A stretch of 64,000 nt of DNA from Pseudo-nitzschia pungens (taxonomy: Eukaryota; Bacillariophyta; Bacillariophyceae; Bacillariales; Bacillariaceae): the NCBI GenBank assembly GCA_037355855.1, contig CM074761.1, forward strand, positions 4,917,346 through 4,981,345, read 5' to 3'. The notes beneath the pieces are model-generated. The model had not been told where the DNA came from. It saw nothing but the letters and a program-made list of their open reading frames with translations, and searched no databases. Within the stretch, counting starts at the first letter, position 1. Each line of letters opens with the position of its first letter. The position numbers and the translations under genes were made by a program. Shown here piece by piece: positions 9,955 through 18,283 of this stretch.

Positions 9955-11450
9955 TCTACTCCGTCGAGCCTACCAAACCGCTATTTTCCGCCAACAGGAA
10001 TACCTCCGCACTCACCGCGTCGTCGACGACATTCATTCCGATCACATCACTCCCACCCGATTGATTCGGGCATCGAAGGCATATACCGCACCGCCAACAC
10101 CGACAAGGTAGGGAAGTGGACCATGGTCAGCTCTACCACCACACCCGCAGCTACCCTAGATGCCCTCGACACCACCCTCCGTTCTGTTCCCACGCGCTTC
10201 AACACCGCGCCGTCACGTTCTCGACCCGCGGCGGAACGATTCGCCACCGCCGCCGCCACTGCTTGGAGTTCGCAAACTCAAACTTCTTCCGTTCCCCGTC
10301 CCCGTCCAACGCGCACAAACGCATGGAATCGACCTCTCCGCACTCAGGCCACGACGCCCCCCTCCACCACACCTGCACCGACTCCAGCCCCGGCCCCTCC
10401 TCCCGACCTGCTCGCACGCCTCAACGCTCTCGAAGCCAAAATGAAAGCCGCCGAAACCCGCGTCGCACAAGTTGAAGCCAAGGCTACCGCCGCAGAAGCC
10501 ACCGCTAAAGCCACAGTCGACGCCGTCCAGAAAGAGTTAGATTCCGTTACCGCCAAGCAGGAGTCTTTGCGCACCACCCAGAAGAAATTCGAAGCGAACA
10601 TGCAGCGCTTCGATAACTGCCGTGACATCTTCGAGAAAGCCGATTCCCTCCAGGCCCCATTCGACGAAATCACCTTCCAGCGCCACGAATTCCAGACCAC
10701 CCACCTCAGCCAAGTGTCGGACGTGGACGTGGAAAGCATCGTGTCCACCCTGACCACTACTACCCAGGACGATTTCGACCGTATCTTGGAGATTTTAACG
10801 CAGCTTCAGACCACTACTACCCAGGACGATTTCGACCGTATCTTGGAGATTTTAACGCAGCTTCAGACCACTACTACCCAGGACGATTTCGACCGTATCT
10901 TGGAGATTTTAACGCAGCTTCAGACCTCCATTCAAAACATGGAAGCTATCCCCCGATCAATCCAAGTCTCGAAGCCAATCCCATAGCAAGAAACGCAAGA
11001 AATTACGCAACACCACATCCGCCAACGATCCTCCCCCTCCAGATGATTCAATGCACCTCGAACCGTCCTAACGGGCTCCCCCCCCAGTTTACAATGCAGA
11101 AACAGGATGCTATCGGACATCCCATAGCTCCCAAATCCCCTGATACCTTCCGCCTTTCCTCCTATAACTGCAATGGACTCCGCCTCCCCACGATTGAAGC
11201 GGAACTCCGACAACTTCAAGACATGGATATCGATCTCCAATGCTTCTCTGAACCCAACCTAGACACCCTTCAAATAAGGGTTCACCAACACCTTTACACC
11301 GCCCTTTCGAAAGTGGACCAACACGCCAAGGCCGTGTGGACCTCCAATACTCTCCCCAGCGCCAAAACTGATTACAAACCCGGCGGCGCTAGCATGATCT
11401 GCTTCACTCCCACCGCCGGCATTCTTTTTTATCACACGAATGAGGCTTGT
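9955..11450 (+). mobile_element. truncated non-LTR retrotransposon (LINE-like)
   Basis: A G+C-rich block stands out from the AT-rich flanks. It carries an ORF1-like protein (10123-10986) followed, after 56 bp, by the start of an endonuclease-type ORF2 (11043-11489). ORF2 breaks off after roughly 130 residues; no reverse transcriptase follows, and ordinary AT-rich intergenic sequence resumes near 11450. Reading frames upstream of 10123 are also open and protein-like, so the element may begin near 9955. The exact ends are uncertain, and I saw no target-site duplication. Confidence 0.7.
10123..10986 (+). CDS. LINE ORF1-like coiled-coil protein with 19-residue repeats
   Basis: A 287-residue protein with an Ala/Pro/Thr-rich N-terminus, then a long coiled coil (residues about 95-165, LLARLNALEAKMKAAETRVA and onward). 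Next come three perfect copies of a 19-residue repeat, TTTTQDDFDRILEILTQLQ, encoded by three identical 57-bp units at 10753-10923. Its position just before an endonuclease-type frame fits ORF1 of a non-LTR retrotransposon, which usually encodes a coiled-coil RNA-binding protein. No zinc knuckle or RRM is visible. The perfect identity of the three units points to recent slippage expansion. The ATG at 10123 has a good context, but the frame is open for at least 160 bases upstream. Confidence 0.6.
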   Translation: MVSSTTTPAATLDALDTTLRSVPTRFNTAPSRSRPAAERFATAAATAWSSQTQTSSVPRPRPTRTNAWNRPLRTQATTPPSTTPAPTPAPAPPPDLLARLNALEAKMKAAETRVAQVEAKATAAEATAKATVDAVQKELDSVTAKQESLRTTQKKFEANMQRFDNCRDIFEKADSLQAPFDEITFQRHEFQTTHLSQVSDVDVESIVSTLTTTTQDDFDRILEILTQLQTTTTQDDFDRILEILTQLQTTTTQDDFDRILEILTQLQTSIQNMEAIPRSIQVSKPIP

Positions 11451-11489
11451 ACCAGTAACCTTGCTCGTACAAATTTAACGAAAGACTAA
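11043..11489 (+). pseudogene. 5' fragment of LINE ORF2 (AP-endonuclease domain)
   Basis: The segment FRLSSYNCNGLRLP, then LQCFSEPNLD, then TDYKPGGASMICF matches the first half of the exonuclease-endonuclease-phosphatase fold in LINE ORF2 (an S-x-N-x-N-G-L start, a catalytic E in the SE-P-N-L block, and a P-G-G loop). The domain stops before its catalytic D/N and H motifs, and no reverse transcriptase follows. It is therefore a dead fragment. Retention of the 5' part and loss of the 3' part is the reverse of the usual 5' truncation of LINE insertions. Confidence 0.7.
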
Positions 11490-12030
11490 TGAGTAAGTTA
11501 ACCTTACTCTAACTTACTACTACTAGTAAGTTTAGGACTAAGAACCTTACTGTACCGGTAGGTGTTCTTTGGTGCTGTCGTGCCGGAGCTTTTGATCAAA
11601 AGTGTTTGTTCCTTTCGCTTCTTTCCCAATATTTGCAATAATGCGTGCGTCAATCACGCGATTTTCACCAATATTTTGAGTAAAATAATATACATTTTTC
11701 AATTTTAAAATATATTGGAAAAATTATAATTTTAAATTCTTCGGTGGAGTACGAACCGGTAATCTTTAATCTTATCCTTCGTGACAACCTACCAGTTGGT
11801 GTTCGTGTCCTACCGGTGTACCAGTACCGTACGAGTAGTTAGTAGGAGTAACCTAGACCCTCTGGACTCACCCCATTCTCAATTCCTTGTTGGCAAAAAA
11901 TAATGATACCGGAGCCGCAAGTCGCAAGACCAAAAGCGCTGTTTCTCATCTTCGGTGAGGAAAACAAGAGGTCAACGAACGCCACAATCCGAGATAGACT
12001 ATAATGCCGTTGCTACACACAAACTGAAAT
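11490..12030. other. intergenic
   Basis: AT-rich gap (540 bp) with several TTACT/ACCGGTA words at 11500-11560 and 11810-11835. No gene is seen. It should contain the promoter of the hydrolase gene that starts at 12031. Confidence 0.45.
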
Positions 12031-13248
12031 ATGTCACCGATGAACAAAACCAATCGAGTTCATAGGCCAAAATCTTCCCCCCGGAGTGGAAAACGCAGCA
12101 AAAGGGAACACGAGAGAACGAAACGAAAGAATGAAAAGCGAACCGCGTCGTCAACATCTCGGACGACGTGTTTCATGCGCTGTACTGCCCTATGCCTTAC
12201 CATTGTCGGTGTGTTGATCCTCAGGTATCCCAGTTTTATTCCCCAAAACATACAAAGCTACGGAAACATTGTGCCGAAATTCGATGACATTGTCACCAGT
12301 CCGCTTCGTCCAGAAGTTGAAAACATAGAGGGTCTGGATCACTTCTACATGTTTCCGCCCGCAAATGCCACAACTCAGCCGAGAGGGATTCTATTGTATC
12401 TGCACTCTTGCCAACAATCTGGGTTGGACTTTTTCACTCTGCCCGAACACAGAATATTGGCAGTCAGCGCGATCCAAAAAGGAATGGTAATCTTTTCTCC
12501 GACCTCCCACAATCGGAACTCGGGATGCTTTACCTCCGAAGACACCAATGGTTATCTGGAAAAAGTTGTCGATAGTTTTGTGCTCAATCATCAATTGCAC
12601 CGATTACCGAGGGTTGGTTTGGGCGACTCGAGTGGAGGATCACTTCTACCATTTGTTCACCGATCCCTAAAACTCGAAAGCATGGCTGTTTACAATTCAC
12701 CTCGGGGATATGTAGATGCAGACATGAACGCAAAAGAAGTTATACCCACCGTTTATCTGACCATGTCCACCGACGGATCCATTTCGGAGCGAATGAATGC
12801 CAACATGTTAAAGCTAAAAGAAAAGAACGTCCCGACCCATCTTTACAAAGTATCACCGAGGCCATTTACGGAGTCACTCTGTGAAGCCCGATTCCCGGAG
12901 CTGCCGCTGGAGTTTTGTTTCCAAGTCTTTCGAACAATACGGAGAGACTGTCCCAATCTACTAGATGCGTCCGACTTTGTGATCGACGGAGATGTAAAGT
13001 CGGAAGATTGGAAAAGCTGTTTCATGAAACTAGAATCAGAGAACGAAATGAAGTATTCTATAGATAAAACACTCGGTGCTTTCGACGATCTTGTTTCCTA
13101 CGCTTGGGACGAGAAGAGATCTTGGTTGCGAGTAATATTGGAACAAGAGATTCAGGCTTGCCATGGGTTCCATGCAATGACAGCGCAATTCCACAGGGAA
13201 GTTTTGCACTTTCTGATGAAAAATGGAAAAATGAATCAAAAACGATAA
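12031..13248 (+). CDS. membrane-anchored alpha/beta hydrolase
   Basis: An intronless 405-residue protein. A very basic N-terminus (residues 1-45) precedes a hydrophobic anchor at about 48-66 (CFMRCTALCLTIVGVLIL), giving a type II or signal-anchor topology. The lumenal part has an alpha/beta-hydrolase layout: ILLYLHSCQQSG resembles the oxyanion loop HG-x-x-x-S of esterase/depolymerase-type hydrolases. GLGDSSGGSLLP near residue 200 is a GxSxG nucleophile elbow (G-D-S-S-G). A candidate catalytic histidine lies in CHGFHAMTA near the end. The acid residue is not obvious. It is probably an esterase or related hydrolase of the secretory pathway; the substrate is unknown. Confidence 0.78.
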   Translation: MSPMNKTNRVHRPKSSPRSGKRSKREHERTKRKNEKRTASSTSRTTCFMRCTALCLTIVGVLILRYPSFIPQNIQSYGNIVPKFDDIVTSPLRPEVENIEGLDHFYMFPPANATTQPRGILLYLHSCQQSGLDFFTLPEHRILAVSAIQKGMVIFSPTSHNRNSGCFTSEDTNGYLEKVVDSFVLNHQLHRLPRVGLGDSSGGSLLPFVHRSLKLESMAVYNSPRGYVDADMNAKEVIPTVYLTMSTDGSISERMNANMLKLKEKNVPTHLYKVSPRPFTESLCEARFPELPLEFCFQVFRTIRRDCPNLLDASDFVIDGDVKSEDWKSCFMKLESENEMKYSIDKTLGAFDDLVSYAWDEKRSWLRVILEQEIQACHGFHAMTAQFHREVLHFLMKNGKMNQKR

Positions 13249-13302
13249 ACCACCGAAAGAGATTGTAATTTCGCGCACGGTCAAAATCGATTCACTTCGC
13301 CG

Positions 13303-13350
13303 ATCAAATCGAATCGAATCGAATCGAATCGAATCGAGTCAAGTCAAGTA
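13303..13350. repeat. ATCGA pentanucleotide microsatellite
   Basis: A run of AATCG/ATCGA units decaying into GTCAA units, placed between the convergent 3' ends of the hydrolase and the channel genes. Confidence 0.85.
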
Positions 13351-13502
13351 AAGCCCGGTCTTTTTTTTTCCCTCCGCTGCGCAAATGGGAAACAATGCCG
13401 ACGCGTCTTCGGGACCGTTTCGTTTTTCCATCGATTTGATTCCATCCCTTTCGTCCGCTGCGAGTACCGTCGGGAAGACTCCTGCAAGGTCGCCATGTGC
13501 AC

Positions 13503-15011
13503 TCAACGTTTCATTTGTACTTCTTCTCCGCAGCGATAACAATACCGTGCGCAAGACCAGTGAAACGATGCACCACACCGACGGCATGAATAGGTAGTAT
13601 TGAGAGCTAGATTGTTCTCTTCGCCATCACGGTCGGATAAATTCGAATAGTTCGGCTTTGCATCGAAACTCGCGGTCGTCTGATTGTCCATAGCCTCGCT
13701 GCCTTTCATCAGTTTAGTTCTCATCTTTGTCACACGCCCGTTCCGTATGTCTTCTCGATCCAGTAGAGCTTCGACGAGGGCACCGGCCTGCGCGGGGACA
13801 ACCGCCACCCCGAACAGAATGCTCCCGCAAACGATAAGTTTCCCTTGCGACGTGACCGGGCTAACGTCTCCGAATCCAACAGTGGTCAGTGTCGTCAATC
13901 CAAAATATAGCGCATCGAAGTAGTTGTTTATGTTTGGGTTCACCGTGTGCTCGGCGGTGTATATCAAACCCGTCGCTACCGAGATCAGGGTGAAGAGCGA
14001 CAGCACGACCCGAGCGAGTTGCAACTGCCAGTCCTGCACGACGTACGCACTCGCCTTGCTCCTTCCCATGGCCCGTTCCATGAATCGGTCGAACGTATCG
14101 AGATCTTGGAGAAACCGCTGCAGACGGAGAACCCGCAAGAGCTGCAGATTGAACAGGCCCGAGGGTTGGGACAACGCCGACGGCAGGATCGTTACTTCCT
14201 GCCAAAAGGAGGCCGGTGTTACGATCACCGCCAGCGGCAATATCACCACGAGGATGTCGGCGACGAACTGCGGGTCCAGAACGAAGCCCAGCTCTTCGCG
14301 GCTCGACGAGAACCACCGCGCGACAAAATCCACCAGGAACACCGCGCCGATGACGATTTCCCCGACGCGGATGAACGGGAGAAAGTGGCTGAGGGAATCG
14401 AGCGTGGAGAGGGCGACCAGGAGAGAATTGAGCAGAACGACCAGCGCGATCACGATTTCCACCGACGGTTCGGTCAGAAAGTTGGCCGTGGCTTCCTTGA
14501 ACTGGCCCACGGGGCCCGCGGGCAGTATGAGCCCGTCGTCCGTGTACTGGAGGAAGGTCGATTGCGAGTCTTCGCGACTCACGAACGGCGTCGAGAGGTC
14601 GTCGCAGTCCACGCAGCAGTAGTCGGGCTCACCGAGGCTCGATCCCGGCGCGCTTTCGTCGCGAAATGGGAATGCCTCGATGCCGCGGTCCCCCGTCGCG
14701 GATTCCGCGTCTCCCGCGACGTTCCGTTTTGCGTTTGCGTTTGCGTTTGCTGCGGCGTCGCGGTCTCCCTTCGTGACGAATCGACAAAGGCGGCCGTCGC
14801 GACCCACCGGGCGGGTTCTTCCCAAACGATTCGCGCGGAAGGGGGTCGAACAATCCTTTCTCCTTCCGCCCGGCTTCGGAGCGGGTCCCCGAAAACAGCG
14901 GACAAAGTCTTGCGTTTGTTGGAACAAGATCAACAGAACGGGCCAAGCCGCCGCCGATGGCACCGCGCGCCCCCTCTTTCTGCTCGCGCCTTTACCAAGT
15001 CTGTGAGTCAT
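13503..15011 (-). CDS. voltage-gated-type potassium channel with C-terminal zinc ribbon
   Basis: The first in-frame ATG is at 15011, giving 502 residues. An Arg/Ala-rich N-terminal region with one hydrophobic stretch (AAAWPVLLILF) may be a targeting or anchor sequence. A six-helix ion-transport unit follows: S1 EIVIALVVLLNSLLVAL, an S4-like helix with spaced arginines (LLRVLRLQRFLQDL), and the pore loop FGLTTLTTVGFGDVSP, whose TVGFGD is the potassium selectivity filter (near residue 376). S6 contains GSILFGVAVVPAQAG. The tail ends with two CxxC pairs (CRRCGASF and CYRCGEEV, plus SCARYC), a probable zinc ribbon, which is unusual on a K+ channel. An Asn-Ala repeat (GCAAAC units) sits near 14730. 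Membrane location (plasma, thylakoid or other) is not settled. Confidence 0.9.
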   Translation of the reverse strand: MTHRLGKGASRKRGRAVPSAAAWPVLLILFQQTQDFVRCFRGPAPKPGGRRKDCSTPFRANRLGRTRPVGRDGRLCRFVTKGDRDAAANANANAKRNVAGDAESATGDRGIEAFPFRDESAPGSSLGEPDYCCVDCDDLSTPFVSREDSQSTFLQYTDDGLILPAGPVGQFKEATANFLTEPSVEIVIALVVLLNSLLVALSTLDSLSHFLPFIRVGEIVIGAVFLVDFVARWFSSSREELGFVLDPQFVADILVVILPLAVIVTPASFWQEVTILPSALSQPSGLFNLQLLRVLRLQRFLQDLDTFDRFMERAMGRSKASAYVVQDWQLQLARVVLSLFTLISVATGLIYTAEHTVNPNINNYFDALYFGLTTLTTVGFGDVSPVTSQGKLIVCGSILFGVAVVPAQAGALVEALLDREDIRNGRVTKMRTKLMKGSEAMDNQTTASFDAKPNYSNLSDRDGEENNLALNTTYSCRRCGASFHWSCARYCYRCGEEVQMKR

Positions 15012-15504
15012 TCCGATCCCCGTTGGATGAACCTTGACGCCCCGAGAGCGGTATGTACTGTACGGTACGATGGTGCGCAACAGTAAGGTTACTCTCAACT
15101 CTCAACGAACAATTTTGTTGGGATCGATCCCAATGGTTTTTTTGATGATGGATAGTAAGTTACTCGTACAACACCATCAATGATCACACTGCTATTTTTA
15201 TTTATGGACTCGACACACCGAAGCAGGCAGGAACTCTTTGATAACCTGATGTGTTCTGTGTCTGTGTTTTGGGATTGATGTGTCTCGGATCTCATCCCTC
15301 AACGATAGCTGTACCAAATACGGTATGACTAGTTGTGGACTACGTATGCCCCTATGAGTCAAGTGCGTCTAAAACAAACTTCTATTCTAAGTACGTAGAA
15401 GCACACTAACGTACGTGCGCGTCGTTAATTACCAATCGGTTCGCTTGGAATGTACCGTTTCGAACAACGTTGGTTGACGGGGTTTCTAATGAACTCCTGG
15501 ATGA
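15012..15504. other. intergenic
   Basis: About 490 bp between the channel gene and the tandem mobile units. It contains GTACTGTACGGTACG at 15056-15070. No gene is supported. Confidence 0.45.
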
Positions 15505-16836
15505 TGTTGGGCAAGACACAGGTCACCGCAACTGCAGGATGCGGGTGGGGACACGCCCGCACCACCATGCGCACCACCTGTGAACTTGCCGCGCGCGCCG
15601 TGACGAGCACTACGACGTATGTGAGGAAGGTCCCAATGGTAGGTAGGTAAGTGTCACGAGAGGGCCGACAGCGCGCGTACCGTAGACGGGCACAACGCGG
15701 TGCCCGCACAAGGTACGCAGCCGCTATCGGGCACGGAGGTGCGGGACGATGCCTTCCCCATCTGCTCACCTCATTGTCCCTTGGCCAACACCAAGCCGAC
15801 GACAATGAGGAGTGCTGTTCCCTGTGGGAGCGCCGAGCCCGTTCCGGCACCCACCACCGCTGCCATCGACCGTCTCCTAGCCCGCGTTGCCGCCGCCCGT
15901 CCTTCCCTCGAAGTCCCGCTTTCGACCAGCCACGCCCCCAACCAGCCCTTGGTCGCTACTCTCAACGCTCTTGGGCTTGAGTACTCCCCCGGCGCCGAAG
16001 TGGCCACACGTCTGGGCACCGACGCCTGCCCCTTCCTCCTGTGCCTCCATGTCCCCACCCTCATCGACTACCACGGGCACTACGTCTTCGGTGTCGTCAT
16101 CCCTAATGGCCGCCTCCTTTTCCCTTGCTCCACGCGGGGCAAGGTCTTGTGCCAATTCACCGCGGAGACCACCCAAGACCGCTTAATGGCGAATGTTGCC
16201 ACCGCCTACGGCGCTTCCCGCAGCACGCTCGCCCCGATCTCAAGCTATGCCTTTGTCTTCCCTCCCGGTCGCGCTTCCACCGCCGCCCTTCCCCCGGCCC
16301 CCGCCGTGGGCCCACTTGCTCCGGCCCCCGTGGGACCACTTGCTCCGGCTCCCGCCAACGCCGCCTAGGTTGCCTAACTGTTCGCGCCCTGCGCTTTAAG
16401 CCCCGTTAGACAACCATCCCACCCTATTTTTTCATTTTTTTTTTTTTTTTTTTTCCCGGCTGTACTCGTCAACTTCGAGAGTGGCGGTGGCTCGACTTTC
16501 CATTCGCGCTTCACCCCCTCTTCGAGCGGGTTCACGAACTCTCCTCTCCACCCGTTGTGGCAAGGACTCTCTGTGCACTGTACTAACCCTACATACCCCT
16601 ACTACATAGGGGTCCCACCCCGATTAGGGTTCGGGTTAGTGACTAGATAGCTACCGCGCACACGCGCGCGCACGCTATACCACACATTCGCCTAAAGCTT
16701 CGTCAATCCGCCATCACTACAGAATAGACATAGTGTGTACCGCGTATGACCTAGTATAGACAAATGTGAGCACAGAGTACGTGCACTCCGAAGTTGACGT
16801 ACACCCGAGACGGCGCCGGGGTATCCCATAGGATAC
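15505..16836. mobile_element. hairpin-ended repeat unit, full copy
   Basis: A 1332-bp unit. Its first 328 bp (15505-15832) and last 278 bp (16559-16836) are repeated in the unit that abuts it directly downstream. Between them is a 726-bp part private to this copy. The unit begins TGTTGGGCAAGACA and ends in a perfect stem-loop, GTATCC-CATA-GGATAC. Near 16583-16640 nested inverted repeats (ACTAACCC with GGGTTAGT, ACCCCT with AGGGGT) can fold. A run of about 20 T lies at 16437-16456. There are no terminal inverted repeats and no visible target-site duplication. The 3' hairpin and head-to-tail arrangement recall rolling-circle (Helitron-like) elements, but no Rep/helicase is present, so the class is open. 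Confidence 0.65.
15805..16368 (+). CDS. hypothetical protein inside the repeat unit
   Basis: The open frame starts upstream, but the first ATG is at 15805 (187 residues). I do not recognise the protein. The middle part is folded-looking (residues about 45-145: ATLNALGLEYSPGAEV, LLCLHVPTLIDYHGHYVFGV, LFPCSTRGKVLCQF), while both ends are Ala/Pro-rich, ending in repeats of the type GPLAPAP. In the adjacent second unit the same frame is cut to a short peptide by the internal deletion. It may be a cargo or gag-like protein of the mobile unit, or not translated at all. Confidence 0.4.
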   Translation: MRSAVPCGSAEPVPAPTTAAIDRLLARVAAARPSLEVPLSTSHAPNQPLVATLNALGLEYSPGAEVATRLGTDACPFLLCLHVPTLIDYHGHYVFGVVIPNGRLLFPCSTRGKVLCQFTAETTQDRLMANVATAYGASRSTLAPISSYAFVFPPGRASTAALPPAPAVGPLAPAPVGPLAPAPANAA

Positions 16837-17470
16837 TGTTGGGCAAGACACAGGTCACCGCAACTGCAGGATGCGGGTGGGGACACGCCCGCACCACCAC
16901 GCGCACCACCTGTGAACTTGCCGCGCGCGCCGTGACGAGCACTACGACGTATGTGAGGAAGGTCCCAATGGTAGGTAGGTAAGTGTCACGAGAGGGCCGA
17001 CAGCGCGCGTACCGTAGACGGGCACAACGCGGTGCCCGCACAAGGTACGCAGCCGCTATCGGGCACGGAGGGGCGGGACGATGCCTTCCCCATCTGCTCA
17101 CCTCATTGTCCCTTGGCCAACACCAAGCCGACGACAATGAGGAGTGCTGTTCCCTGTGGGAGCGGATCAACAAAACTCCCGCCCGCCCACCCGGCAAGGA
17201 CTCTCTGTGCACTGTACTAACCCTACATACCCCTACTACATAGGGGTCCCACCCCGATTAGGGTTCGGGTTAGTGACTAGATAGCTACCGCGCACACGCG
17301 CGCGCACGCTATACCACACATTCGCCTAAAGCTTCGTCAATCCGCCATCACTACAGAATAGACATAGTGTGTACCGCGTATGACCTAGTATAGACAAATG
17401 TGAGCACAGAGTACGTGCACTCCGAAGTTGACGTACACCCGAGACGGCGCCGGGGTATCCCATAGGATAC
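16837..17470. mobile_element. hairpin-ended repeat unit, internally deleted copy
   Basis: This 634-bp unit starts on the base after the first unit ends. Its first 328 bp match 15505-15832 with only two or three differences, and its last 278 bp (17193-17470) match 16559-16836 essentially perfectly, including the terminal hairpin. The 726-bp centre is replaced by 28 unrelated bases (17165-17192, GATCAACAAAACTCCCGCCC and onward). It looks like a non-autonomous deletion derivative that arose recently. Confidence 0.7.
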
Positions 17471-18283
17471 GTGCGAGTTCAAGTAATCTTAAACCTTACT
17501 CATAACTTACCGGGAAGTTATTATTTGTACGGTAGTAATACGAATTGAGAATGTTGGGTGCACGATAGTAAGGTTCACCAATGGATAAACCTTACCACAC
17601 TTTCATACTTCCGCGGCACGAGCTCCGAACCTCCCGTAAGACCTTACCGTAAACCTTACCGGTACACCTGATGATGTGACCGGTTGTTCCAAAATGGCGC
17701 GCTTTCAATACCTTAACCTTAGTAACGCTTTTCCAAGGCAGGATCTCGTAAAAACTAGTACTATAGTGTCACCCGCGCCTTTCTCGGCATTGCTTTCCGC
17801 GCCCCAACCAAAAAGATCAGCAACGACAGAGGAATACCTGTAAGTTACCGGTGCGGACTGCGGTGCCCGGACGCATCCATTCACCACCGTAACTTGGTAC
17901 GGAGCATCACGGCAGCCGACTCTTCCATCCGGGCCGAAACTCCACACCATTGCATCGCACAGCTTCGAGTCCGCGGTAACCTTACGAGTAAGTTACTATC
18001 GCCAATCATCGCATCGCAAGATTACTGCACTCTGTTCGAGAGAATAATTGGGCAGGAAGCAAGCTCCAGTACCGTAGTAGTAGCGTAGTGACCGGTTTCA
18101 TTCGTATCTCTCGGCCCGACGTCAACGGAAAAAAGCGGAACAGCGGAAACGGTGAACGCGTCTCCGGCAACAACAACGAGAACGGAAGGGCACCGCGAAG
18201 CGCGACCGAACGGAACCACCGGCGGTCGAGAAGCAGAAAACAACATTGTAAAAATAATACAACGGCGGAAGCAACCGGAAACA
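17471..18283. other. intergenic upstream of CAF-1
   Basis: About 810 bp with many TTACCG/CGGTAA words (17500-17670, 17980-18000). An 81-codon open frame on the minus strand (17705-17950) has no recognisable features. The frame that runs into the CAF-1 gene is open from 18152 but has no ATG before 18284. Confidence 0.45.

Noticed and set aside
13947..15086. 379-codon open frame on the plus strand opposite the K+ channel
   Set aside because: Antisense shadow; the minus strand has the TVGFGD filter and membrane helices.
16559..17470. LTRs flanking a small retrotransposon (278-bp copies at 16559 and 17193)
   Set aside because: The sequence between them also recurs upstream at 15505 in the same order, so a tandem repeat of whole units explains it better; there is no primer-binding site or TG...CA end.
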